From assembly GCA_016125375.1 (NCBI GenBank), contig WGLU01000002.1, positions 211,227 to 275,226 of the forward strand: DNA of 64,000 bases. The letters run 5' to 3'. The notes under the pieces were generated by a model. That model was not told the DNA's origin. It saw only the letters and a program-made list of their open reading frames with translations, and did not search any database. Position 1 is the first letter of the stretch. The number at the start of each line of letters is the position of its first letter. The DNA is from Pseudomonadota bacterium. GTDB lineage: Bacteria; Pseudomonadota; Alphaproteobacteria; UBA1280; RI-95. A program made the translations under genes and the position numbers. Of the stretch, positions 43,808 through 51,799 are shown piece by piece.

Positions 43808-45262
43808 CTATTCGGCAGGCTTTTCCGTAATCGTCTGGTCGGCGCGTTTCTCGCTCCAGCTGTCGGCATCCATATCGCCGTACAGTTTCAACGACGGGTG
43901 GAAATGCGCCACAACATTCAGCATTTCCTGAGCTAGCGGGCGCAGGCTTGGGTGCACAGTCTTGCCGCTGCGCAGTTCGCCCACATACACCAGTTGCGGC
44001 AGGCTGTAGCTCAGAGACACAGGCACGGCCACACCCATCGGGAACAGGTATTGGGTTTTAAGGCGGTCAGCCTTCAGGCCCGATTGCTCCAGATGGCGGA
44101 TTTTTTCGAACTGTTCCTGCGTTTGTTTGAACAGCGCCGTAAAGTCTGCCGGAGTCAGGATGCGCTTGAGTTCATCCATGTACCAGCTGTACATACCCAA
44201 CTGGCCGTCAATCAGCGGCAGAGGGCAAATACCGTTGCGGTGACGCTGCAAGTCGCGGTAGGAACCGAAGTCCATCATAAAGGCCATGTTGTAATTGCCG
44301 TAAGCGGCAAACCGGCGGGACAGCACACCCCCGCGCGGGCGGGCAGCCATGGTGGCTTTCTCGTTCCGGTTCAGGCCGTCTACATCCATAGACTGGGTCC
44401 GCAGCACAACGCCGCCATTCTCCATGGTATGGATTTCGTCCGCCGTCATATCGAAGCGGCTGACAATCTCCTCCATGGACTGGAAGTTATCCTTGACCGC
44501 TTGCGCCTTGTTAAAGGCGTCGCGGTCGGCATAACGTGCGCTGTCGTCAGCAAACTCTTCACCCGAGAAGCTGTGGGGGTACATCTCGAGCATCTGGGTA
44601 TAAATGCTGCGCGCCATATCCTGAACTTCGGGCAACGGATGGCTCTTGAGCAGCATCAGCCGTTCACGGGCCTGACGCAGGTTTGTTGTCCAGCTAAACA
44701 GCGTGGTTGTGCCAACAGGCAGGAAGGCGCGCATAATATCAAACGCACGCACCTCGACCGTATTCAGCCACGATTTTTCAGACTTATATTCCCCGGCTTC
44801 AAACGGGTGTGCTTTCTTCAGGGCCTCGGTCACGACCGGCAGCCACTGGTGGTACATGCTCATCCATGTGTTCAGGATGGATGTTGTGTACGGATGCTCG
44901 TAAGGGTCAATCATCGGTTGGGCGGAGAAATCCAGATAGCGTGTACTGGCTTCCTGGCCCGAATACATGGGATTATCCTGAATGGCCTTGCAGGCCAGCA
45001 TGGACACGTTTTCCACAAATACAGTTGTTACGCCACAATCGCCGATACTGGCGTGGCCGTAGCCAACATAAAAGCGGCTCATAAACTTGCCTGCCCCGAC
45101 TTCTTTCACCTTATCCAGGTGGGTCAATACGCTGGCCGGGCTGCGGGAATACAGTGCCTGCAACATGGCGCAGTCTTCGGGGTGGAGGTCATGCATAACA
45201 AAAACGCGGGTTTCGTTATCGGTACGGGTCTGCGGCGTGGCAGCGGTGTTTTGCGCGGTCAT
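43808..45262 (-). CDS. thyX: FAD-dependent thymidylate synthase (two-domain ThyX)
   Basis: A 484-residue protein, about twice the usual ThyX. The first half carries QEASTRYLDFSAQ, which matches the substrate-binding part of the ThyX signature, and the second half DLQRHRNGICPLP, which matches its RHR part. So the motif that is continuous in the short enzymes is divided over two tandem domains, as in other long ThyX proteins. It makes dTMP from dUMP using methylene-THF and FADH2. Single gene. Confidence 0.86.
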   Translation of the reverse strand: MTAQNTAATPQTRTDNETRVFVMHDLHPEDCAMLQALYSRSPASVLTHLDKVKEVGAGKFMSRFYVGYGHASIGDCGVTTVFVENVSMLACKAIQDNPMYSGQEASTRYLDFSAQPMIDPYEHPYTTSILNTWMSMYHQWLPVVTEALKKAHPFEAGEYKSEKSWLNTVEVRAFDIMRAFLPVGTTTLFSWTTNLRQARERLMLLKSHPLPEVQDMARSIYTQMLEMYPHSFSGEEFADDSARYADRDAFNKAQAVKDNFQSMEEIVSRFDMTADEIHTMENGGVVLRTQSMDVDGLNRNEKATMAARPRGGVLSRRFAAYGNYNMAFMMDFGSYRDLQRHRNGICPLPLIDGQLGMYSWYMDELKRILTPADFTALFKQTQEQFEKIRHLEQSGLKADRLKTQYLFPMGVAVPVSLSYSLPQLVYVGELRSGKTVHPSLRPLAQEMLNVVAHFHPSLKLYGDMDADSWSEKRADQTITEKPAE

Positions 45263-45415
45263 GAGGCCCCCTGCATGTGGTGATTGTTTTTTCTTACAGT
45301 TGGTTTATCATACCAGCGATTGTGGTATGGGGGTGATGCAAATTAAGCACACACTGCAATTAAAATACTTGACCCAACAACACCAACAACTTAACCGGAA
45401 GTGAGGATAACAACC

Positions 45416-46048
45416 ATGCGGTCTCTGCCCTTTCTTTTAACGCTGACTGCCACTTTTATGTCATCAGTTGCCCACGCAGGCGCACCTGTTGTAGCCACCA
45501 CAACAGATGTAACAGGACGTGTTTTTATCAGTAGCCCGGAAAATGGGGCTTTCCTGCCGCTCAAGAAGGGCTACCCCCTCACCGCCGACCAAAAACTGGC
45601 ACCTCTTGCAGGTACCCACGCCAAACTGGCCATGGGCAGCCTGAGCATTGACGTACCCGCCCAGACCGAAGTTATGCTGGGCGCCATGAGCCCTGCAACC
45701 GCCAAGGACCCCGCTGGCTACGGTGTCAAACTGGACCGTGGGGCGCTGCGTGTATTCGCCCCCAAGGGCACCAAGGACCGTATCGCCATTCATACGCCGG
45801 TCGGCCTTGTCCATCTGGCGCCATCCGCAACTGCCGACAGCACCTTGCTGGTCGAGGTCCGCGTTGATGGCACCACCTCCGCCAGCATCGACGGCTGCTG
45901 TGCAACATTGAGCACCCAGGGCGGTAAAGTGGACCTGAAAGGCACCAACCTGCTGTCCATCGCGACCAGCAGCATCGCTGTACCAGCCGCACCTGTTCAG
46001 GCACCCGAAGCCTGGCTGGCCGAACTGAAAAAAACTATGGGCAAGTAA
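45416..46048 (+). CDS. Periplasmic FecR-like protein
   Basis: The ATG at 45416 follows GTGAGGATAA and gives 210 residues with a signal peptide (MRSLPFLLTLTATFMSSVAHAG). The mature part is beta-rich with ATTTDVTGRVFISSPENGAF and LDRGALRVFAPKGTKDRIAI, HTPVGLVHL, the pattern of FecR domains. A short cysteine pair (GCCATL) is present. Probably a periplasmic binding or envelope-sensing protein. It is 18 bases upstream of mscL and may be cotranscribed. The track start at a GTG (45401) is less likely. Confidence 0.72.
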   Translation: MRSLPFLLTLTATFMSSVAHAGAPVVATTTDVTGRVFISSPENGAFLPLKKGYPLTADQKLAPLAGTHAKLAMGSLSIDVPAQTEVMLGAMSPATAKDPAGYGVKLDRGALRVFAPKGTKDRIAIHTPVGLVHLAPSATADSTLLVEVRVDGTTSASIDGCCATLSTQGGKVDLKGTNLLSIATSSIAVPAAPVQAPEAWLAELKKTMGK

Positions 46049-46066
46049 CAGGATACCAGCAGAAAC

Positions 46067-46498
46067 ATGGGTACGTTCTTTAAAGAGTTCCGCACTTTTG
46101 CCATGCGCGGCAACATGATCGACATGGCAGTCGGTATCATTTTGGGTGCCGCCTTCGGCAAAGTGGTTTCCTCCCTTGTGGCGGACATTGCCATGCCGCC
46201 ACTGGGGCTGCTCATTGGCGGGGTGGAGTTTACACAGCTGCAACTGGTGCTTAAAGAAGCAGCAGATGGCAGCGCCGCCGTTACGCTGACCTATGGCAAG
46301 TTCATCCAGACCGTGGTGGACTTCCTGATTGTGGCATTTGCCGTGTTTGTTGTGGTCCGGACCATTAACAAACTCAAAGGCTATATGCCTGCCGAGGAGG
46401 CAGCGGCCGCAGCCCCAGCAGCCCCCAAAGTGCCGGAAGATGTCCAGCTCCTGACGGAAATCCGCGACTTGCTCAAAAAGCAGTCCAAGTCCAAATAA
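46067..46498 (+). CDS. mscL: Large-conductance mechanosensitive channel
   Basis: A 143-residue protein with the N-terminal helix [20 protein letters not shown], the pore helix [29 protein letters not shown], and a second helix ([20 protein letters not shown]) followed by a charged C-terminal bundle ([18 protein letters not shown]). It opens under membrane tension to release solutes on osmotic downshock. Downstream of the FecR-like gene. Confidence 0.97.
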   Translation: MGTFFKEFRTFAMRGNMIDMAVGIILGAAFGKVVSSLVADIAMPPLGLLIGGVEFTQLQLVLKEAADGSAAVTLTYGKFIQTVVDFLIVAFAVFVVVRTINKLKGYMPAEEAAAAAPAAPKVPEDVQLLTEIRDLLKKQSKSK

Positions 46499-46516
46499 AG
46501 ACCGCGCGCAAAGAAA

Positions 46517-46543
46517 AACCCCCGTCCTTTCGGACGGGGGTTC
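46517..46543. terminator. Bidirectional terminator between mscL and the 32-residue ORF
   Basis: Stem AACCCCCGTCC / GGACGGGGGTT, loop TTTC. The T-run is better on the minus strand (TTTTTCTTT), which supports real minus-strand transcription from the small ORF at 46557. Confidence 0.88.
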
Positions 46544-46556
46544 TCGCTTGGAGAGG

Positions 46557-46655
46557 TTAGGCCTTCTTGCCGTCGGTCTTGCCGGCAGCGGTGTCGACCT
46601 TGTCGTCGGCCTTCGGAGCCGGCGCCGCAGCGCCGATCATAATGAGAGACGACAT
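46557..46655 (-). CDS. Very small protein (32 residues), unknown
   Basis: Too short for the ORF track. A minus-strand ATG at 46655 has the strong ribosome binding site AGGAGGG at 8-9 bases, and the frame MSSLIMIGAAAPAPKADDKV runs to a TAA at 46559-46557, then directly into a strong terminator. The short hydrophobic start and Ala/Pro/Lys/Asp-rich tail (AAGKTDGKKA) resemble small export or regulatory peptides but match nothing I know. Ribosome binding site, codons and terminator together make it a likely gene. Confidence 0.6.
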   Translation of the reverse strand: MSSLIMIGAAAPAPKADDKVDTAAGKTDGKKA

Positions 46656-46914
46656 AGTTATGGCCCTCCTAAGGCCTAGAGGTGATCGCCACACAGGGTG
46701 GCGGTGGTGATAAAAAACAGAAGGGACTCAAAACAGGAACCTTGCGGCCCCGAAAGAAGAAGATGAAGCTCCATAAAGGCTACAATGGGATTTGTAGAAT
46801 ATTTGTATACACTTTACAAGCAAAATCGGACCCCCTCTTTACCCACCAAAAACCTTGAAGATACGTGCATGAGCGTCTATGTTGTAGACGTACACATCGT
46901 ACGCACACCTAAGT
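46656..46914. other. Intergenic region upstream of ssrA
   Basis: Some 258 bases with the promoter of the 32-residue ORF on the left and the probable ssrA promoter on the right. AT-rich in the middle, with small GTAC dyads near 46880-46902. No other feature seen. Confidence 0.4.
46855..46883 (+). promoter_or_regulatory. Probable ssrA promoter
   Basis: TTGAAG (46855-46860) and TATGTT (46878-46883) are separated by 17 bases. Transcription would begin about 25-30 bases before the mature 5' end, which RNase P then forms. Confidence 0.45.
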
Positions 46915-47268
46915 GGGGACGTCACGGTTTCGACGGGATGTGAAAGCGATGAAGTGCATGCCGCTGGCGATGGCCCCGCGTTAAAAAACTGTCAAATCAT
47001 AGTCGCAAATAACGACTTCGAATACAAACTGGCTGCCTAATAACCAGCTAGGGCTCCGGAGCTCTCCCTTCCGGCGGGGACTTTAGGGCTTTTATTTAGT
47101 CGGAATATGGCAAAGTACGCCTCGGTACCGCGCTGAATTTTTTAAGAGGATCGCCTATGGCTTGTCTGTTACAGAGCCGGCTGTAGGTTAAATGACTCTG
47201 TAACTACGCATGTAGGACTTCACGTGCTAGCGTTTCGGACGCGGGTTCGACTCCCGCCGTCTCCACCA
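46915..47268 (+). ncRNA. ssrA: tmRNA, one-piece
   Basis: Mature ends are set by pairing of 5' GGGGACG with 3' CGTCTCC followed by ACCA, which includes the G3-U pair needed for alanine charging. The T-arm GCGGG-TTCGACT-CCCGC is intact, and the 5' part has the conserved GGTTTCGACGGG. The tag frame opens after CATAGTC at 47005 with GCA and reads ANNDFEYKLAA to a TAA at 47038-47040. Several hairpins (for example GCTCCGGAGC) fit the pseudoknots. The order 5' end, tag, 3' end is the standard unpermuted one, 354 bases in all. It serves to rescue stalled ribosomes with SmpB. Its 3' end is the attachment site of the downstream island. Confidence 0.96.
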
Positions 47269-47282
47269 TTTAGGAGTTTAAC
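47263..47282 (+). repeat. attL: 20-bp direct repeat at the ssrA 3' end
   Basis: CCACCATTTAGGAGTTTAAC begins in the last bases of ssrA and recurs exactly at 57317-57336. It marks the left boundary of the island. Confidence 0.92.
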
Positions 47283-47355
47283 TAAATCCGACAACATCCA
47301 AAAACCCTTGCATATGCGGGGCTTTTTGTTTATTTGTTGTCCAGCGCTATCCGAT

Positions 47356-47432
47356 GTTACCCGCAGTCACCTACACCAAGTTGCGGGTAACCATGCGGGT
47401 AACAGGCAAAGCTAAAAATGGAGTTACCCGCA
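47356..47432. repeat. Cluster of four TGCGGGTAAC sites (candidate integrase arm sites)
   Basis: GTTACCCGCA at 47356-47365 and 47423-47432 and its complement TGCGGGTAAC at 47382-47391 and 47394-47403. Related copies lie near the right end (57227-57248). Repeated sites near both att ends are typical of tyrosine integrase arm binding or excisionase binding. Confidence 0.7.
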
Positions 47433-48107
47433 ATGGGCACCAAAGGTGGATTATGCTGGATATGTAAAGCGAACAAAGCGACTAGCGGGGAACATGCCAT
47501 TAAAAAATCAGATATCAAATTAGCCTTCCCCGAGAAACAACGGCTTTATTTTCATACCGCTGAGAAAAAGAATATTTATATTCAAGGCTCTAACAGTGTT
47601 TGGCTAAAACCCCTAAAAATATGCCCTGACTGCAATAACAAGCGACTACAGCCATACGACAAAGCTTGGGATGCCTTCTCAAAAAATTGTTTAGACCAAC
47701 GCACCACAGAAACTCCTGCATCCCTCTGGAGAAAGCTGCCAACCAAAGCACAGCAGCAAATAAGGCTATTTTTACTAATTAAGCTAGGATGCATTACTAA
47801 AAGATTACAGCACGACAAGCTACGGGGTCACACATCTAACGTTAAGAACATTCTTGATCAAATGTCTAATGGAATACTTACAGAGAAACTTCCTCGCTCT
47901 TTCTATGCCGAATTTCTGCCGCCAGCCCCCGGCCTGCAAACCCCTAATTTGGAAGTGCTCAACAAAAAGAATACAAACATATGCATGGCGGTAGCCTCTG
48001 GATATAACTTGCCTTGGGTTTCTATAAAAGTAGCCTTTGCAGTACATACATCAGCAGGCCTTCTCAACTGGATGCAAACCGTCCACGTATCGGATTTAAG
48101 CTCATGA
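47418..48107 (+). CDS. HNH-like zinc-binding protein at the island edge
   Basis: A 229-residue protein (ATG at 47418; 47433 is an alternative). An N-terminal CWICK and a later CPDCNNKRLQPYDKAWD, with GEHAIKKSDIK between them, resemble HNH/zinc-finger nuclease-like proteins, in which EH starts the beta-beta-alpha-metal motif. The C-terminal half has no motif I know. It lies directly after attL; its first codons overlap one of the TGCGGGTAAC sites, and its stop overlaps the integrase start by four bases, so the two are coupled. Nuclease activity is an inference. Confidence 0.62.
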   Translation: MELPAMGTKGGLCWICKANKATSGEHAIKKSDIKLAFPEKQRLYFHTAEKKNIYIQGSNSVWLKPLKICPDCNNKRLQPYDKAWDAFSKNCLDQRTTETPASLWRKLPTKAQQQIRLFLLIKLGCITKRLQHDKLRGHTSNVKNILDQMSNGILTEKLPRSFYAEFLPPAPGLQTPNLEVLNKKNTNICMAVASGYNLPWVSIKVAFAVHTSAGLLNWMQTVHVSDLSS

Positions 48108-49321
48108 AGCTCACCGCAACAACCATCAAAAACGCCAAGGCCACAGGTAAGCTACAAAAGCTGGCTGATGGCGGTGGTTTGTACCTTGAGGTTACGGCCA
48201 AAGGCAATAAGCGCTGGCGTTATCGGTATTACTTCCAAGGCAAAGAGCAACTTATCTCTCTGGGCATCTATCCTGATATTTCCCTTAAAGATGCGCGGGA
48301 GCGGCATGCCGCTATGCGCAGGCTGCTTGCGAATGACATTAACCCGAGTGACACCCGCAAGGCTGAAAAGGCCTCTCAAGCAGGGGCAGAAAGCTTTGAG
48401 GCCATTGCCCGCGAGTGGCACAACAAAAACCTGCATATGTGGACAGAGCGTCACGGGCAGGACATTTTGCGCCGCCTCGAGCTCAACATCTTCCCGTGGT
48501 TAGGTAAAAAGCCTATTAACGACATTACGCCACCCGCTCTGCTTGCCGTCCTCCGCCGTATGGAAGACCGAGGCGCAGTAGAAACCGCCCACCGTGTAAA
48601 AGCCTGCTGCGGGCAGGTGTTCCGCTACGCTATTGCCACAGGCCGTGCAGAGCGTGATGCAAGCCAAGACCTTAAAGGCGCAATCCCTCCTGTAAAGAAG
48701 AAGCACCTTGCCTCCATTACCGACCCCGTAAAAATTGGCGAACTTCTCCGTTCTATTGACGGGTACGAGGGTAGCTTTGTGGTTAAAAGTGCCCTGCGCC
48801 TTGCACCGCTTGTGTTTGTGCGCCCCAAAGAGCTGCGCTGCGCCGAATGGAGCGAGTTTGATTTTGATAAAGCCGAATGGCGCATCCCGGCCGAAAAGAT
48901 GAAAGCCCGTGTGCAACACATTGTGCCACTCTCCCGCCAGGCGATAGAGGTGCTGCAAGAGCTTTATCCACTCACAGGCCACGGCAAAGCGGCTAAATAT
49001 GTGTTCCCAAGCCCCCGCACCCTTAGCCGCCCGCTATCTGACAATGGGGTACTCTCCGCCCTGCGCCGCATGGGGTACGCCAAAGAAGAAATGACAGGCC
49101 ACGGCTTCCGCTCTATGGCCTCTACCCTCCTTAACGAACAAGGTTGGAACGCCGACGCTATTGAACGCCAACTTGCCCACGGCGAACGCAACACCGTCCG
49201 TGCCGCCTACAACTATGCCCAGTACATGGACGAACGCCGCGAAATGATGCAAGCCTGGGCAGATTATCTGGATGAGCTGCGGGCGGGTGGCAAAGTTATT
49301 ACAGCTAAGTTTGGTGGGTAG
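48104..49321 (+). CDS. P4-type tyrosine integrase
   Basis: With ATG at 48104 the product is 405 residues. The N-terminal arm-binding DUF4102 domain (MKLTATTIKNAKATGKLQKL, then DGGGLYLEV) is followed by a SAM-like core-binding domain and the catalytic domain. Catalytic residues are visible: Arg in VRPKELRCAEW, His-x-x-Arg in GHGFRSMAS, His in LAHGERN and Tyr in NYAQYMDER. It should insert and excise the island at ssrA. The longer track start (48014) lies inside the preceding gene. GC content here is nearer the host than the rest of the island. Confidence 0.95.
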   Translation: MKLTATTIKNAKATGKLQKLADGGGLYLEVTAKGNKRWRYRYYFQGKEQLISLGIYPDISLKDARERHAAMRRLLANDINPSDTRKAEKASQAGAESFEAIAREWHNKNLHMWTERHGQDILRRLELNIFPWLGKKPINDITPPALLAVLRRMEDRGAVETAHRVKACCGQVFRYAIATGRAERDASQDLKGAIPPVKKKHLASITDPVKIGELLRSIDGYEGSFVVKSALRLAPLVFVRPKELRCAEWSEFDFDKAEWRIPAEKMKARVQHIVPLSRQAIEVLQELYPLTGHGKAAKYVFPSPRTLSRPLSDNGVLSALRRMGYAKEEMTGHGFRSMASTLLNEQGWNADAIERQLAHGERNTVRAAYNYAQYMDERREMMQAWADYLDELRAGGKVITAKFGG

Positions 49322-49323
49322 CC

Positions 49324-49881
49324 ATGAATAGTGAAACACGTGAAGAGTTAGTTCAATACGCCATGGAATATTTCGAGACCCGTAAGTCATTCGATATACC
49401 TGCAAGTGAACAAGCTACCATATTGGCAGAGGTTCCATTTTTTGGTTCCCACCCTAATTTTTCAATTTCCATGGACAATACGCGGCAAGACCATATTTTA
49501 GAAAGTCTCTTCAAAAAAGCCCTACAAGACAAAGCCACTTTTAACGCTGCAAATGAGGTAGCTATTGCTTGGCTAGAAGCCCCTCAAAACCCACCAGAGG
49601 CAGTCAGAAAATGGCTTATTGGCATCCTAAACGGAACAAATACAGCACCCAAAAAGCAAGGGAAAGCAACTGACTATACAAGAAACCTCCACCTGGCAAT
49701 GTGTGCATACATGATGAAGAAGGAGCACGGATTAAGCCTCGACAAAAACCCTACCGCAAAACACAACCTTTTTGCCTTCTCCATCGTTGCGGAAGCTGCT
49801 CAAAGGATGAAGCACCCAGAAATCACTGAAAACAGCGTGCGTAACGCCTACCAAAAACACAGATCTAAAGCGCGTGAATAG
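49324..49881 (+). CDS. Unknown island protein
   Basis: A 185-residue soluble, largely helical protein starting two bases after the integrase stop, thus cotranscribed. Segments such as EELVQYAMEYFETRKSF, NAANEVAIAWLEAPQNPP and RNLHLAMCAYMMKKEHGLSL suggest a helical bundle; there is no recognised motif, signal peptide or membrane segment. Such genes next to integrases are often regulators or cargo, but nothing here allows a choice. Confidence 0.55.
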   Translation: MNSETREELVQYAMEYFETRKSFDIPASEQATILAEVPFFGSHPNFSISMDNTRQDHILESLFKKALQDKATFNAANEVAIAWLEAPQNPPEAVRKWLIGILNGTNTAPKKQGKATDYTRNLHLAMCAYMMKKEHGLSLDKNPTAKHNLFAFSIVAEAAQRMKHPEITENSVRNAYQKHRSKARE

Positions 49882-49966
49882 TTAATCCTAACTTTTAAAA
49901 ACCACGCCCCCTATTTCTTCAACCACTATCGTTCCTCCTTAGTTTACATCAAACAAGGAGCGAACT

Positions 49967-50161
49967 ATGACTACATCCAATCATTCTGGCTTTTTGCGCC
50001 TACCAGACGTGCTAAAACTCATTCCCGTAAGTAAAAGCACGTGGTGGCAAGGCGTAAGGGACGGCAAATTCCCCAAGAGCTATAAACTAACGGAACGCAC
50101 CACAGCATGGCGTGTTGAAGACATTCAAAAACTCATGCAGGAGATGGCCGGACATGAGTAA
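49967..50161 (+). CDS. AlpA-family HTH regulator
   Basis: A 64-residue protein of AlpA type: FLRLPDVLKLIPVSKSTWWQ, then GKFPKSYKLTERTTAWRVED, an HTH of the MerR/excisionase class with the typical W and R positions. AlpA proteins activate integrase genes or act as excision factors in P4-like elements. AAGGAG lies 7 bases before the ATG. It overlaps the next gene by eight bases. Confidence 0.87.
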   Translation: MTTSNHSGFLRLPDVLKLIPVSKSTWWQGVRDGKFPKSYKLTERTTAWRVEDIQKLMQEMAGHE

Positions 50162-50696
50162 GCATAAAAAGATGATTTCAGGCCTCCGCCATAACTACAC
50201 CTATACCACAAGCCAGCTACAGCAACAGTTTGGCATACACCCCCATACTGTGCGCCGCTGGGTAAAAGATAGTAATTTTCCCAACCCACCGATACAGCCA
50301 AGACCACTCATGGTATTTAGTGAGGATTTACGAGCATATTTAAGGACAAAAGAACAGGCTCGTAAAACTTCACTTCAAGCCACCGAGTTTTACTGCATGG
50401 GCTGTAAAGCCGCCAAACAAGCAGAAGGCAATCAGGTGTACGTAGAAACTATCAAGCTAACAACACGCCTCAAAGCTGTGTGTCCGTCCTGTGGGGCATT
50501 TATGAACAAGGCACAATCCATATCAAAACTAGATAGCGTGACGCCATTCTTTAAGCGCATCAACACGCTGGCAGAGCTGCATATACTTAGCCGTGCCACC
50601 CGCAGCGAAAAAGCTCACTTGGGAGGGATTGTGACCTCACACCCAAATGAGCCCTCAACAGACACTCACCTTTTACAACAAGCAAGCCTATTTTAA
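50154..50696 (+). CDS. HTH and zinc-ribbon protein
   Basis: ATG at 50154 gives 180 residues. Residues ~17-45 (YTTSQLQQQFGIHPHTVRRW) form a MerR-like helix-turn-helix; in the middle, FYCMGCKAAK and AVCPSCGAFM form a CxxC-x(n)-CxxC zinc ribbon. It may be a DNA-binding partner of the recombinase encoded 10 bases downstream. The ORF track joins an N-terminal extension from the alpA region that is unlikely. Family not known to me. Confidence 0.7.
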   Translation: MSKHKKMISGLRHNYTYTTSQLQQQFGIHPHTVRRWVKDSNFPNPPIQPRPLMVFSEDLRAYLRTKEQARKTSLQATEFYCMGCKAAKQAEGNQVYVETIKLTTRLKAVCPSCGAFMNKAQSISKLDSVTPFFKRINTLAELHILSRATRSEKAHLGGIVTSHPNEPSTDTHLLQQASLF

Positions 50697-50706
50697 GGAG
50701 TACATC

Positions 50707-51711
50707 ATGGCGCAGTATAACAGAAAAAATGAAGTCCTTAAAAAGCAGTACGAAAACCATCTGGAGCTGGATGAAAGGTTAAGTGAGACAACCCGGCTTA
50801 GTAAGTTAAGAGACATACGAAAGTTTGAGACCTACACTAATTTTAAGGACTTCAAAACCTTTTCTAAGCAACAGGCTATGGGGTTTAAAGACAGCTATAA
50901 AAAGCATAGCGTCGAATACTCAACCCTTTCGCACACCATTCGCAACCTACGGGAATTTTTTGGGTGGCTGACACAGCAACCCAAATACCGGAGCAAAAGC
51001 AAAATCGAAGCTGTGCGGGTTTTTAGCCTTACCCGAAAAGAGGAGAACATTGCCCAAAGAAAAGCATACAAAGACGCCCCTACTTTGGAGCAAGTAAGGC
51101 ATGTTCTTTCCTCTATGCCGACAGATACTGAACAACAAATGCGCGACAAAGCAATGATTGCTTTCGTCGCTTGCACAGGTGTGCGAGTGACAGCTTTAAT
51201 GAGCCTGAAAATCAGCCACATAGATGAGCACCAAAAACTAGTACGACAAAACCCCGCCGAAGTAGACACAAAATTTGGCAAATACATTGTGACCCAACTC
51301 TTTCCTGTTGGAGAGGATATCCAACAAATCGTGGTGGACTGGGTGCGATACATGAAAGCAAACAAACTGGCTGACCAAAACAGCCCGCTTTTCCCTGCCA
51401 TGTTAAGTGAATACAAAGCAGAAACTGGCGAATTTACACAAGAGCACCTATCCACCCAACACATCAGCAGCCAAACAACTATTAGGCGGGTATTTTCCGA
51501 GGCCTATAAAAATGCCGGACTAAAATACTACAACCCTCATACCATGCGTCATATGCTGACAAGCCTGGGAGAAAAACTATGTAACACGCCGGAAGAGTTT
51601 AAGGCGTGGAGCCAAAACCTCGGCCATAGCTCACCATTAACTACTTTTACCAGCTATGGGCAGGTGCATACACACAGGCAATGTGAGCTGATATCAAGCC
51701 TTTCGAGGTGA
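50707..51711 (+). CDS. Second tyrosine recombinase
   Basis: ATG at 50707 after AAGGAG gives 334 residues. It has an N-terminal core-binding domain (TRLSKLRDIRKFETYTNFKD) and a catalytic domain with Arg in TGVRVTALMSLKI, His-x-x-Arg in NPHTMRHML, His in LGHSSPLTTF and the Tyr in TSYGQV. It is not of the P4 type. The recombinase follows an AlpA and an HTH/zinc-ribbon gene, and is followed by a structured noncoding region. It may be a resolvase or a second mobile unit nested in the island. Confidence 0.88.
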   Translation: MAQYNRKNEVLKKQYENHLELDERLSETTRLSKLRDIRKFETYTNFKDFKTFSKQQAMGFKDSYKKHSVEYSTLSHTIRNLREFFGWLTQQPKYRSKSKIEAVRVFSLTRKEENIAQRKAYKDAPTLEQVRHVLSSMPTDTEQQMRDKAMIAFVACTGVRVTALMSLKISHIDEHQKLVRQNPAEVDTKFGKYIVTQLFPVGEDIQQIVVDWVRYMKANKLADQNSPLFPAMLSEYKAETGEFTQEHLSTQHISSQTTIRRVFSEAYKNAGLKYYNPHTMRHMLTSLGEKLCNTPEEFKAWSQNLGHSSPLTTFTSYGQVHTHRQCELISSLSR

Positions 51712-51799
51712 CCCAGACAGCACAAAGGGCACAAGTTTCTTTTGCAGAAAACTACTAAATACCCTAATCTTTTCTGGCGGAATAGCTAAACACTTCCGC

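Noticed and set aside
43952-45283. 443-residue plus-strand ORF
   Set aside because: Antisense to thyX; no ribosome binding site and no family features.
46915-47268. Permuted two-piece alphaproteobacterial tmRNA
   Set aside because: The acceptor 5' strand precedes the tag and the acceptor 3' strand with CCA follows it, the standard order.
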